From the NCBI GenBank assembly GCA_045535465.1, contig JAZSLS010000072.1, positions 1 to 13,566 of the forward strand: 13,566 nt of DNA. Direction: 5' to 3'. Under the pieces are notes generated by a model. The model worked only from the letters and a program-made list of their open reading frames with translations. It made no database searches and had not been told where the DNA came from. How positions within the stretch are numbered: position 1 is the stretch's first letter; the number at the start of each line of letters is the position of its first letter. Of this stretch, positions 1 through 8,500 are shown piece after piece. A program made the position numbers and the translations under genes. The stretch is from SIG636 sp045535465 (GTDB lineage Bacteria; Bacillota; Clostridia; Oscillospirales; CAG-382).

Positions 1-1850
1 GTAGCATCGGGCTTGGCGTAACGGATGTTATCCATTATGGTGCCACGGAAAAGATACGTCTCCTGAGAAACTATGGCTATGTTCCCACGAAGCGACGAGA
101 AGGAAAGCTCTCTTATATCAACGCCGTCAATGCGTACGGTGCCCATTCTGGGGTCGTAAAGCCTGGTAAGCAGGTTGGCAAGGGTGGATTTACCTGCACC
201 CGTGTGGCCTACTATACCAAGTATAGAGCCTGCGGGAACGCTAAAGCTTACGTCCTTTATAACGTCCCTGCCGCCGTCGTAAGCAAAGGTAACGCCGTCA
301 AACTCCACGTCGCCCTTTACTTTTTCAAGGTGTACAGCGCCCTCTTTTTCCTCTATGTCGGGGTTAGCGTCACTTATCTCAAATAGCCTGCCCAGCGCAT
401 TAAGGCACTCCGTCCACCAATTTGCCACGTCGGCAAAGAAGTCGATAGGAGAATAAACCATACTTACGTATGCTAAAAACGCCATAAGGTCGCCATAGCT
501 CATTCCGCCGCCTTCTATTATCTGTCTGCCGCCTATTGCCCAAACCACAAAGGAGCCCGTTTGCAAAAGGAAGCCCAGGAAGGGGAAGGTTCTGCTGGCG
601 GTAACCTGAACGGTGGTATCCGCCTCGGCAACGCCCTCGCTGCGCTCGTCAAAGCGTTTTACCTCCACATCCTCCCTTGCGTAGGATTTAACCACACGCA
701 TACCGTTAAGCACGTCGGATATAAGAGAGTTCATAGAGCGTTTTTTAGCGTAGGACTTTGCGTGCAGTCTTTCAAACATTGCAAAGAGAGATTTATATAT
801 CAAGAAGAAAACAGGCACGGTAACAAAGGTATAAAGGGTAAGAGTGACGTTGGTAAACAGCATTATTATAAGCACGCCCACCAGTTGAATGGCGTTTGTT
901 ACCAAATACGGAAAACCGTCGCAGAAAAACCAGTAAATGGTATTTGCGTCGTTATTTATCTGGGTCATAAGCCCGCCTGTTTGTCTGGAGGAGAAAAAAC
1001 CCAGAGAGAGGCGGTTGATTGCCTTGTATATAGTGTTTTTAAGGTCGTAGTTAACCCTGGTGGAAACACGGGCGGAGATAATGCCGTTAGCTATATTTAC
1101 AAGCAGCGACAGCAAACGCACCCCCACTATAAGCATTACCACGTACCAAACCCTGCCGTAATGCTTTCCACCCTCGGTAAGCACGTCGTTATAAAACATC
1201 TTCGATGATATCTGTGGAACCAAAAGCCCAATGCCGGTCATCATAGCTATGGTAAGGAAAACCATTGCCATATAGCCCTTGTAACGTATAAAAAAGCGGC
1301 TTAGCTTCTTCACAAGACGCACCTTATCCACGCAATATCGGCAAAGCTTACGCTTTTCGTCCGTGTAGCGTCTGCCGCATTTGGGGCAATAGGGTAGCTC
1401 CTTCATCTCGCCCTTAAGCTTTTTCTCGTCAACCTTGCCGTCCTTTTTCAGCTGCGCAAGGGCATCCTTTAAAAGCCTTACGTCGTGCTTGCAGGCAGCG
1501 GAGTAGTTAAAAAGCCTTAGGGCTTCCCCTTCGTACAGGCAGATAAACTGCCCGCCGGAAAGAAGCGCCTCCATACGGGGCTTTTCCATCTTCTCCACCT
1601 CGTAGGTGAAAACAGAGCTTGGCATAAATGCCGCCGCACTTTGTCTTTTAAGCCCACGCCTGTTACGACCTATGGCAACAACGCCTTCCGCTATGTACAA
1701 AGCCTTTTCCGTAAGCAGCACCCACACATCTCTGCGCATAAGGTCGCTGCCCATATCGGAGCGCAAAAGCAGCACGGCGTTTTCAAAATCCGCCGCTTTG
1801 GCTTTAAAATATTCAATTACGGCCACGGGCGTTTTTTGAAGCTCTATCAT
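1..1850 (-). CDS. ABC exporter (fused membrane and ATPase domains) with N-terminal zinc ribbon, 3' end cut by window edge
   Basis: This is a half-transporter of the ABC exporter (type IV, MsbA/LmrA-like) class that would use ATP to move an unknown substrate across the cytoplasmic membrane, normally as a dimer. The start at 1850 is preceded by an AGAGAGG ribosome site. Residues 1-150 form a soluble domain, perhaps PH-like. Residues 155-173 carry CPKC and CRYC, a four-cysteine zinc ribbon with an 11-residue gap. Hydrophobic membrane segments run from about 188 to 480. The ATPase domain starts near 510: an aromatic A-loop Tyr near 524, Walker A GHTGAGKST at 548-556, and the Q-loop Gln at 596 in IVSQETYLF. 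The signature motif, Walker B and H-loop would lie beyond the left edge, so 616 codons are seen. Exporters of this class are usually about 580 residues, so the extra ~180 N-terminal residues are notable. Substrate not predictable; family assignment is firm. Confidence 0.93.
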   Translation of the reverse strand, partial: MIELQKTPVAVIEYFKAKAADFENAVLLLRSDMGSDLMRRDVWVLLTEKALYIAEGVVAIGRNRRGLKRQSAAAFMPSSVFTYEVEKMEKPRMEALLSGGQFICLYEGEALRLFNYSAACKHDVRLLKDALAQLKKDGKVDEKKLKGEMKELPYCPKCGRRYTDEKRKLCRYCVDKVRLVKKLSRFFIRYKGYMAMVFLTIAMMTGIGLLVPQISSKMFYNDVLTEGGKHYGRVWYVVMLIVGVRLLSLLVNIANGIISARVSTRVNYDLKNTIYKAINRLSLGFFSSRQTGGLMTQINNDANTIYWFFCDGFPYLVTNAIQLVGVLIIMLFTNVTLTLYTFVTVPVFFLIYKSLFAMFERLHAKSYAKKRSMNSLISDVLNGMRVVKSYAREDVEVKRFDERSEGVAEADTTVQVTASRTFPFLGFLLQTGSFVVWAIGGRQIIEGGGMSYGDLMAFLAYVSMVYSPIDFFADVANWWTECLNALGRLFEISDANPDIEEKEGAVHLEKVKGDVEFDGVTFAYDGGRDVIKDVSFSVPAGSILGIVGHTGAGKSTLANLLTRLYDPRMGTVRIDGVDIRELSFSSLRGNIAIVSQETYLFRGTIMDNIRYAKPDA

Positions 1851-1873
1851 AACACATACCTCTCTAAATTAAC

Positions 1874-1902
1874 ATTATATACCATAGTATAAAAAAAATC
1901 AA
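1874..1902 (-). promoter_or_regulatory. Sigma-A promoter of the ABC exporter gene
   Basis: On the minus strand a -35 TTGATT (1902-1897) and a perfect -10 TATAAT (1879-1874) are separated by 17 bases, and the spacer holds a run of eight T. Transcription would start near 1867, leaving a short leader before the start codon at 1850. The elements match the consensus closely and are placed correctly for the gene; not tested experimentally. Confidence 0.75.
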
Positions 1903-1919
1903 TAGCATTAAAAAACTTA

Positions 1920-1948
1920 TTGCAATAAGTAAATATATGTGTTATTAT
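1920..1948 (+). promoter_or_regulatory. Sigma-A promoter of homoserine dehydrogenase
   Basis: TTGCAA (1920-1925) and TATTAT (1943-1948) are separated by 17 bases. The start of transcription would be near 1955, giving a leader of about 27 bases that holds only the ribosome binding site. There is no room for a riboswitch or a leader-peptide attenuator, so any threonine control would have to act at the promoter or on the enzyme. An upstream in-frame ATG at 1937 overlaps the promoter and is therefore not the start. Confidence 0.65.
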
Positions 1949-1967
1949 AGGTTATACGATTATGCTT

Positions 1968-1972
1968 GGAGG
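1968..1972 (+). promoter_or_regulatory. Ribosome binding site that fixes the homoserine dehydrogenase start
   Basis: GGAGG lies 9 bases before the ATG at 1982. The in-frame ATG at 1973 directly abuts this site and so cannot use it. The choice of 1982 also makes the protein begin MINIAILGFGVVG, with the nucleotide-binding motif close to the N-terminus as is usual in the family. Confidence 0.8.
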
Positions 1973-1981
1973 ATGTTTAAA

Positions 1982-3181
1982 ATGATAAACATTGCAATTC
2001 TCGGCTTTGGCGTCGTTGGCAGCGGCGTTTACGAGGTGCTTAAAAATAACGCTTATGATATTTCCAAAAAGTTAGGCGGCGACGGTACACAGCTTGTTAA
2101 GGTTGCCCGTGTGCTTGACCTTAGAAAATTTGAAGGCCACGAGGTAGAGGGTATTGTTACCTCTGACTTTGATGATATACTCAATGACGACAGTATTTCT
2201 ATCGTTGTTGAGACTATGGGCGGCGCTCATCCCGCTTACGATTTTTCTCTTAAAGCTTTGCAAAAGGGCAAAAGCGTAGTTACCTCTAACAAAGAGGTTG
2301 TTTCCAAGTTTGGTGACGTTTTGCTTAAAGCCGCTAAGGACAACGGCGTTTGCTATCTTTACGAGGCAAGCGTTGGCGGCGGTATTCCCGTTATCAACCC
2401 TCTTATCAACTGTCTTACCGCTAACAAGGTTACCCGTATAGCAGGTATCCTTAACGGCACCACTAACTATATACTTACAAAAATGCTTGTGGAAGGCGCC
2501 GCTTTTGAGGATGCGCTTAAGGACGCACAGGAAAGAGGCTATGCGGAGCGTGACCCCTCTGCAGACGTTGAAGGTCTTGATGCTCTTCGTAAGATATGCA
2601 TACTTGGCGGTATTGCTTTTGGTAAGCACATCCCTACCGAGCAGTCTGCTCTTTGCCGTGGCATTACTCAGATAGATAAGGCAGATATTGCTGCTGCCGA
2701 TAAGGCAGGCTATGCCATTAAGCTTCTTGGCGTGGCTAAGCTTTGCGGTGACAGGGCTTCTCTTATGGTTGCTCCTCACTTGGTGCAAAAGGGTCATCTT
2801 ATTGCCGATACCGTAGGCGTGTTCAACGCTGTTTCCGTTACCGGTAATATGGTGGATGAGCTTGTTTTCTACGGCAGAGGCGCAGGCAGCCTACCTACCG
2901 CCAGCGCAGTAGTTTCCGACGTTATTCAGGCTATCCGTTGCCCCGTTTCCGAAACTCCCAGAGAAAAGGCAGAGGAAGGCTTTACCCTTGCTCTTGACGA
3001 AGCTCCCGTTAAGCTTTATCTTCGTGTTAAGGCGTTTGACGGTGCCGAAGCTCTTGGTACGGTTTGTGACCTTGGCGACGGCGAACTGGCTGTTATTACC
3101 GAAGAGGACAGCTATGGCGCACTTAAGGCTAAGGTAGCAGACAGCGGTGCTGTGGTAATAGCGGAACACTTTGTTCTTTAA
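1982..3181 (+). CDS. hom: Homoserine dehydrogenase
   Basis: The enzyme (EC 1.1.1.3) reduces aspartate semialdehyde to homoserine with NAD(P)H in the cytoplasm, at the branch to threonine and methionine. It has 399 residues. The Rossmann fingerprint GFGVVG is at 8-13. TSNK with the conserved Lys is at 101-104. The family motif NGTTNYIL is at 158-165. The catalytic core around 187-204 shows YAERDP, then Asp195, Gly198, Asp200 and Lys204, matching the family's D-x-x-G-x-D-x-x-x-K pattern. The last ~60 residues form a short ACT-like domain, the usual site of threonine feedback. The total is about 30 residues shorter than common ACT-bearing homologues, so feedback inhibition may be altered (inference). 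The gene stands alone, between its own promoter and terminator, without thrB or thrC. Codons ending in T (CTT, GTT, GCT) are more frequent than in the neighbours, which fits good expression. Confidence 0.96.
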   Translation: MINIAILGFGVVGSGVYEVLKNNAYDISKKLGGDGTQLVKVARVLDLRKFEGHEVEGIVTSDFDDILNDDSISIVVETMGGAHPAYDFSLKALQKGKSVVTSNKEVVSKFGDVLLKAAKDNGVCYLYEASVGGGIPVINPLINCLTANKVTRIAGILNGTTNYILTKMLVEGAAFEDALKDAQERGYAERDPSADVEGLDALRKICILGGIAFGKHIPTEQSALCRGITQIDKADIAAADKAGYAIKLLGVAKLCGDRASLMVAPHLVQKGHLIADTVGVFNAVSVTGNMVDELVFYGRGAGSLPTASAVVSDVIQAIRCPVSETPREKAEEGFTLALDEAPVKLYLRVKAFDGAEALGTVCDLGDGELAVITEEDSYGALKAKVADSGAVVIAEHFVL

Positions 3182-3202
3182 AAGATACCTAATTTAAAAA
3201 CG

Positions 3203-3235
3203 AATGCCTCTCGTAACGAGAGGCATTTTTGTTTT
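3203..3235 (+). terminator. Rho-independent terminator of hom, possibly bidirectional
   Basis: An 11-base perfect stem (AATGCCTCTCG with its complement, loop TAA) is followed on the plus strand by TTTTGTTTT. On the minus strand the stem is followed within three bases by a run of five T, so it may also stop transcripts arriving from the convergent lipoprotein gene. It begins 21 bases after the hom stop. Confidence 0.9.
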
Positions 3236-3309
3236 GAAAAGTTGTTTTTATTACTGTTCCGGGCACTTTCACGAAAAGCAGCTTCGTTTATCTCAGATTT
3301 ATGCCGACT

Positions 3310-3344
3310 TGCGCCGTTTGCTACGTTAAAAAGGCGCATTTTTT
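3310..3344 (+). terminator. Possible second terminator hairpin in the convergent gap
   Basis: TGCGCC (3310-3315) pairs with GGCGCA (3333-3338) across a 17-base loop, then comes a run of six T. It points the same way as hom and could back up its terminator, but the loop is long and the stem short. On the minus strand it follows the lipoprotein stop closely but lacks a T-run. Nothing else is recognisable between 3236 and 3347. Confidence 0.3.
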
Positions 3345-3347
3345 ATT

Positions 3348-4556
3348 TTACGGCTTGCAAATCCCGCAAGAGGAATATCCGTTGCTTATCAGGTCTTCTC
3401 TGTTGCCTTGGTATTCTTCTTTATTTTCATCTGCCATCTGCTTTACGCTTTGGCAAGACGGATAATGAAACTTTTTGGTGTTGGTGTTAAGTATATAAGC
3501 AGTACCACCGGAAACGTCATCGTCTGCTGCGCTGCTATCGTCCTCTTCAGGAGGAACAACGGGAGCGGTAACGGAGCTTTCTTTATCGGGAAAACTAAAG
3601 CTAAGGGTTTTACCGTTACCCCTGCAAAGAACCGTGCCCGAAATATCCGTGCGGTAAACGCTAACTCCTGCGTCCCTTAGTTTACTTAAAGTGCCGTCGT
3701 GGGGGTGACCGTAAACGTTGCCCGTACCTACGGATATAACCGCATACTCGGGCATAGCCTCACGAAGAAAGGGATAGGTAGTGGAGCTGTCACTGCCGTG
3801 ATGCCCTACCTTAAGAAGGGTACATTTAAGGTCGTAGCCGCTATCAAGTATTACCTGCTCCGCTTCACGCTCGGCATCACCCGTCAACAAAAAAGTGGTC
3901 TCTCCGTGGGTGATTTTGGCTACTATCGACGTATTGTTGGTATCACTTGCGGAGTTAACGCCTATTATCTGCACCGTAGCAGAGCCTAAGGCAAAGCTGT
4001 CGCCAACCTTGGGTACGGTAAGAGAGCTTCCTGCCCTTTCCACGTATTTAACAAAATTGTTAAAGGCATTGCTTTCGTAAGCGGTAACGGGGCAAAAAAC
4101 CTTGCCCACCGTTGCGTAGTTAAGCGCACCTGCCAAGCCGCCAACGTGGTCCTCGTGAGCGTGGGTGGCTATAAGATACTCCAAATGGTTTACGCCCTGC
4201 TTTTTAAGATAGGTATACAGCAAGGACGAGTCTGCGGAGTTGCCGCCGTCAACAAGCATAGCTTTCCCGTCGCACTGTACCAAAATAGCGTCTGCCTGTC
4301 CCACATCCAAAAAATGCAAGGCTATCTCGCTTTCTGCAGGGGTGTCTTTGCTTTCCTCCGCTTCGGACGCTTCGCTTATTTGCTCCGAACGGTCTTCTGA
4401 ATACGCATCCTCGGTTACCGCAAAGCTTTCAAAGTCAGCGTTAAAGCTTTCAATTTCCGAGCTGTTTATATTCTGCCCCTCGCTTACACAGCCTACAAGA
4501 AGCAGCACTAAAAGCATTAAGGCAAGAAAACGAGTTTTGAAAAAAGTTTTTTTCAT
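3348..4556 (-). CDS. Lipoprotein with ComEC-type metallo-beta-lactamase domain and Ada-like cysteine tail
   Basis: The protein has 402 residues. A signal peptide ends in the lipobox LVGC (20-23), so Cys23 should be lipidated and the protein held on the outer face of the membrane. Residues 24-75 are an acidic Ser/Glu-rich linker. The hydrolase domain (about 78-325) shows HFLDVGQAD at 81-89, the metal-binding THAHEDH at 131-137, LTGDAE around 225, GHHGS at 251-255 and HPH at 284-286. This is the pattern of the ComEC/Rec2 metallo-beta-lactamase domain, but the ComEC membrane channel is absent. After an acidic spacer, residues 353-402 hold a conserved-looking tail with His364, Cys368, Cys397 and Cys400, a possible metal site like that of Ada-type domains. 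It may hydrolyse a nucleic acid or another phosphodiester outside the cell; this is inference from the domain family. It is the second gene of a pair with mscS. Confidence 0.88.
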   Translation of the reverse strand: MKKTFFKTRFLALMLLVLLLVGCVSEGQNINSSEIESFNADFESFAVTEDAYSEDRSEQISEASEAEESKDTPAESEIALHFLDVGQADAILVQCDGKAMLVDGGNSADSSLLYTYLKKQGVNHLEYLIATHAHEDHVGGLAGALNYATVGKVFCPVTAYESNAFNNFVKYVERAGSSLTVPKVGDSFALGSATVQIIGVNSASDTNNTSIVAKITHGETTFLLTGDAEREAEQVILDSGYDLKCTLLKVGHHGSDSSTTYPFLREAMPEYAVISVGTGNVYGHPHDGTLSKLRDAGVSVYRTDISGTVLCRGNGKTLSFSFPDKESSVTAPVVPPEEDDSSAADDDVSGGTAYILNTNTKKFHYPSCQSVKQMADENKEEYQGNREDLISNGYSSCGICKP

Positions 4557-4568
4557 AGCCTTCTCCTA
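4557..4568 (-). promoter_or_regulatory. Ribosome binding site overlapping the mscS stop codon
   Basis: The TAG stop of the channel gene (4568-4566) is itself the first part of TAGGAGAAGG, the ribosome binding site of the lipoprotein gene, whose ATG follows at 4556. Only 9 bases separate stop and start. Ribosomes finishing the first gene would be delivered straight to the second start, so the two are probably translated in a coupled way. Confidence 0.7.
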
Positions 4569-5375
4569 TTTATCCAAATGCACATCCAATTGCGGATAGG
4601 GTATCTCAATCCCCTTTTTGTCAAATACTGCTTTCACGGTTTCCAAAAGGTCAAAACGCACGTCCCAAAAATCCTCCGTTTTAGTCCAAGCACGAAGCAC
4701 AAAGGTCAAGGCGCTGGCGCCGTGCTCACTAAGCCTTGCTACGGGGGCAGGGTCTTGAAGCACCAAGGGGTGCTTTTTTGCTATCTCCAAAAGCAAGGAT
4801 TTTACCTGCTCTACGTTGCTGGAATAGGCAACGTTAAAATTCAAGTCTATCCTACGCTTATCCATAGCGGAATAGTTTTCCACCACGGAATTGGTAAGTG
4901 TACCGTTAGGAACGGTTATAACCTTGTTTTCGGGAGTGTGAAGAATTGTGTACACCACGGTAATAGACTTTACCGTACCGGAAGCATCGGTTGTGGCTAT
5001 ATAGTCACCCACCTTAAAGGGCTTAAAAAGCAGTATCATAATACCGCCTGCCAAATTACTTAAAGCACCCTGCATTGCAAGACCTATGGCAACGCCGCAG
5101 GAAGCCATAACAGTCACAAAGGAAGTTGTGGGAACACCCAAAATAAGGGCAACTGTAGAAAACAACGCCGTGTATAGAGTTATACTGACAAAGCTAAGTA
5201 AAAAGCTTTCAACGCTGTCTTCCAGCTTTATTATTCTTTCGGCCTTTTTAAGCCTCTTTTTAAGTGCCTTTATAAGCTTTAAGCCTATTACCAAAACAAC
5301 AAGCGCACCTACTATCTTTCCGCCCAGAGAAAAAAACATCCCCTTGAGAAAATCAAGCACACTTTGCCAATCCAT
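4566..5375 (-). CDS. mscS: Small-conductance mechanosensitive channel, MscS family
   Basis: A channel of this family opens under membrane tension and lets solutes out during hypo-osmotic shock. With 269 residues it is close to the size of E. coli MscS (286). Three membrane segments are seen: about 17-36, 58-80 and the pore helix 87-118, rich in small residues (GVAIGLAMQGALSNLAGG). The cytoplasmic beta domain follows with FKPFKVGDYI near 117-126 and VPNGTL near 155-160, both family hallmarks, and the alpha/beta cage ends in PYPQLDVHLDK. The ATG at 5375 is chosen because AGGAGA lies 7 bases upstream and the promoter lies just beyond. The frame stays open further upstream to 5480, but that part overlaps the promoter and the terminator of the next gene. 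It is the first gene of a two-gene unit. The gene symbol is by family; it may be called ykuT/mscS-like in relatives. Confidence 0.93.
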   Translation of the reverse strand: MDWQSVLDFLKGMFFSLGGKIVGALVVLVIGLKLIKALKKRLKKAERIIKLEDSVESFLLSFVSITLYTALFSTVALILGVPTTSFVTVMASCGVAIGLAMQGALSNLAGGIMILLFKPFKVGDYIATTDASGTVKSITVVYTILHTPENKVITVPNGTLTNSVVENYSAMDKRRIDLNFNVAYSSNVEQVKSLLLEIAKKHPLVLQDPAPVARLSEHGASALTFVLRAWTKTEDFWDVRFDLLETVKAVFDKKGIEIPYPQLDVHLDK

Positions 5376-5406
5376 ATATATCTCTCCTATGATTAATTTC
5401 TTTTTT

Positions 5407-5435
5407 AATATAGCATAAAAAGGCATACTAGTCAA
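5407..5435 (-). promoter_or_regulatory. Sigma-A promoter of the mscS-lipoprotein pair
   Basis: On the minus strand TTGACT (5435-5430) and TATATT (5412-5407) are 17 bases apart. Transcription would begin near 5400, giving a leader of about 25 bases up to the start at 5375. It is the only good promoter found upstream of the pair. Confidence 0.75.
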
Positions 5436-5470
5436 GATATCCCACAGCTTCCACCGCAAGCAGAGGGACA

Positions 5471-5501
5471 AAGAACGCAACGGCGCTGCCGTTGCGTTCT
5501 T
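5471..5501 (-). terminator. Terminator hairpin after the giant surface-protein gene
   Basis: A perfect 14-base inverted repeat (5471-5484 and 5488-5501) with a 3-base loop starts 11 bases after the stop of the giant gene. The stem is very stable; the T-run after it on the minus strand is weak (TTCTTTG counted into the stem foot), so termination may be partial. It separates the giant gene from the mscS promoter at 5435. Confidence 0.75.
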
Positions 5502-5512
5502 CTGTTAAAGTT

Positions 5513-8500
5513 TTAAAACACGTAGCCTCTTTTTGCTTCGGTCATATCAATCACAGCAACACGGGGGCTTTCGGGGATAACGGTATTGGGAGGAATATTT
5601 ACCCTCTCAACGCTGTTGTAGCTAAGCCATTTGTCGTTTGCTTCGTCACTGCCCGTATAAACCACGGTGTGGTCGTCATCCACGGTAACGCCTTCAATAT
5701 CCACGGTCACCGTAACAACACCATCCTGTTTTCCGCCGCCGTCTACCTCAACGCCGTCTATCTCACAACGCCAAGACCAATCGGTCTTCTGGGTTATCTG
5801 ATACGTGCCCGGATAAACGTCCTCAATGGTAACACTTTCGCCGCTTTCAAGGCTAACGGTGATATTAACACTTTCGTTCTTGTCGGTAACACCCGTTATC
5901 TCAAACACAAAGCGCTGGTTTTCCACATCCGTTTCGGGTGCGGTTATCGTAATAGTTCCAACGTTGTATTTTTGTATATCAAAGATAATGCTTACAAACT
6001 CGCCGTCGGTATTAATATAGTTACCCTTGGCTTGAATTCCCTCTGCACTTGTGGTGTATGCCCTTATGGAAACGGGAGAATCGGCATATCTGAAGGCAGG
6101 AGGTCTGTCACCGTAAAGACCGTTTGTGTAGTTGGTGTCACCCGTCATATAGTCTTCCCACCACTTGCCTACGGTTTCACCGTCACGCTCAAAGGCAGGT
6201 ATATCTATGCCAAGCAAAGATGCGCCGTTGGTATCCATAGCACCGGGCGCAAGGATAGAAAGCTTGGTAGTAGACAAGCCGTTTGCAAATACGTCTGCGC
6301 CGCCCGTTTCTGCCCTGTTGTTATAAATGGCGCCTCCTGTGTGAGAGAAGGATGCACCGTCAAACACCGCTACGCCACCGCCAACGCCGTTTACGTTGCC
6401 CGCTGCTACCATAGAGGTGCCGCTGCCCGTGCCCTTAGCTTCGTTATCGATAATAAAGCCGTTTACGGTTACAGCGGAAGTAGAACCAACAACGAACAAG
6501 CCGCCGCCAACGCCGTTTGCAGCAAGGTTGCCCTTGATAACGCAGTTAGTTGCGGTAAGCGTACCACCGGTCAAGCGAACGCCGCCACCGTTGGTACCTG
6601 CCACGTTATCTGCTATAACCACGTGGTCAAGAACGGCTGTGCCGCCCGTTACGTCAATACCGCCGCCGGAGCCCTTGCCCGCATTGATAAGGACAGCAGG
6701 GTTGGAAGCATCTTGCTGTCTGCCGTTCTCTATTATCTCGCCGTAGCTCATATTAAGGGTTGCATTGTTTGCAACGTGGATTCCTGCGCCGCCCCTGTTA
6801 TCGGTTATAAGCCTGTTGCCTCTGATAAGGGTCTTGTTATTGCCCTCGGCATCACCCTCGATATTAAGAGTGCCGCCGGAAAGAACAATAATACCGCCGC
6901 CGTAATTGTAGCTTACGTTGTTGTTGACGTTGTTTTTGCCGTTCATAGTAACGGTGTATGTTTTACCAACGCAAAGGCCGCCGCCGTCAAACTCTGCCGC
7001 ATTGTATTGCATTGTAACGTTGGTAAGAGTAACGTTGCTTTCGGCATACAGACCGCCGCCGTTGCCATCGACAGTGCTGTCAAAGCCTTCGGTGCCTTCG
7101 GCAGGACGGGTGGTTCTGTTAGCGGAAATGCTGGTATTTCCGCTGCCTTCCACTACGCCGGCTCCCGTTAACGTAAACTTTGTATCATCGTCCGTAATGA
7201 GGGCGTTGCCGCACTTGAGGAGGTAAATACCGCCGCCACGTTTTGCATTGTTGTAATTGAAACCGCCACGAACGTTAACGAAGCTCTGACAGGCTTCAAC
7301 GTATAAACCGCCGCCAAAATTACCTGCACGGTTCCCTCTTTCTGAGGTAAGGACATCGGTTCCGTCTGCATCCCTGTTTGTACCTACGGCGTTTATCGCC
7401 ATTTGGAACACAGAGTCGTTGGCAACAGCGTTACCAACATAGTGTACAGCACCGCCGTTTTGCCCTGCCGTGTTGTTGTAGAACATACAGTTTACCACAT
7501 AGCCGGGAGCGTGTTCAACAGAGATAGCGCCGCCATCCTCGCCCGCATCGCCGTTTTTAAATACAGTTCCGGATATTCTGAACACACTTTCACCGGCGGT
7601 AACGGCAACCGTATCATTCTTAATAACCTTTATAGCACCGCCGTCCAGACCTGCATCGTTGTCATTGTAAACACAATAGCTTGTGCTGCCGTGATTGTTA
7701 ATGGTAAGCTGAACGTTACTTACGTAAATTGCGCCGCCGCTGCCGGTTGTGGCTTTGTTACGGGCGACCTCGCAGTTTTTCAGTACCAACGTCTTACCGC
7801 TTTCGGTACTGTAAGCATCTCTGCTTACGTATATAGCGCCGCCGTCTATGCCCGCTGTATTATCATTAAGGATAACACCGTTAAATTCGGGGATGTAAAG
7901 CACATCCTTTAATCCATTGTAACCGGTATGTTCTCTGAACACAACGCCGCCGCCGATATCTCCCGCTTTGTTGTTGCTTATGTCAACGTTCCCTACAAGG
8001 AAAAGCTGACTGCCCCAAAGATACAAGCCGCCACCGGCGTATTTTGATTCATTAGGCGCCGCTACCTTGCCGCCGTCATCGGGAAGCCATCCTATATTGC
8101 TGTTTTTAAGAGTAACCTTGTATCCAACAGCACATATTGCGCCGCCTGCATCCTTAACATCGTTGAAGTTGTTACCCATAAACACATTATCCAAGGTAAC
8201 GTCACCGCCCCAAGTTTGGGTAAAGAAATGCAAACCGCCGCCTTGTTTTGCGCTGTTGTGGTCAAAGACTGAGTCCTTTATAGTGGCAACTGTCTTATTA
8301 ACAAGGTGAGCTCCGCCGCCCCAAGCGCTGGCGTAGTTGTCTTTAAACAGGCAATCGTCAATTTCAAGTTGGTTTGCGACGTTGGAGTGATAGAACAGCA
8401 AGCCGCCGCCTTTACCGTCGCCGTCGCCGGAACCGGTTTTGGAAAGTGCCTTGTTTTCTTTAATATTGCAGTGTTCCATCCTAAGATTGGTGGAAACGCA

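Noticed and set aside
561..1208. A 215-codon open frame on the plus strand
   Set aside because: It lies opposite the membrane domain of the ABC exporter, starts with ATG-less context and no ribosome site, and its product resembles no protein.
1544..1567. LLSGGQ, the ABC signature motif, near residue 97 of the exporter
   Set aside because: It lies in the N-terminal soluble domain far before Walker A, so it is a chance match; the true signature would be beyond the left edge.
2072..2797. A 241-codon open frame on the minus strand
   Set aside because: It is antisense to the catalytic core of homoserine dehydrogenase, whose motifs are intact.
3236..3347. A short plus-strand frame around 3242-3490 as a small gene
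   Set aside because: No ribosome site, it runs antisense into the lipoprotein gene, and it follows directly after the hom terminator.
5492..7171. A 559-codon open frame on the plus strand opposite the 3' part of the giant gene
   Set aside because: It is antisense to well-supported repeat codons, has no ribosome site or domain, and stays open because the complement of GGC/GGT-rich codons yields few stops. Similar plus-strand frames at 8627-9361 and 9365-9976 are rejected for the same reason.
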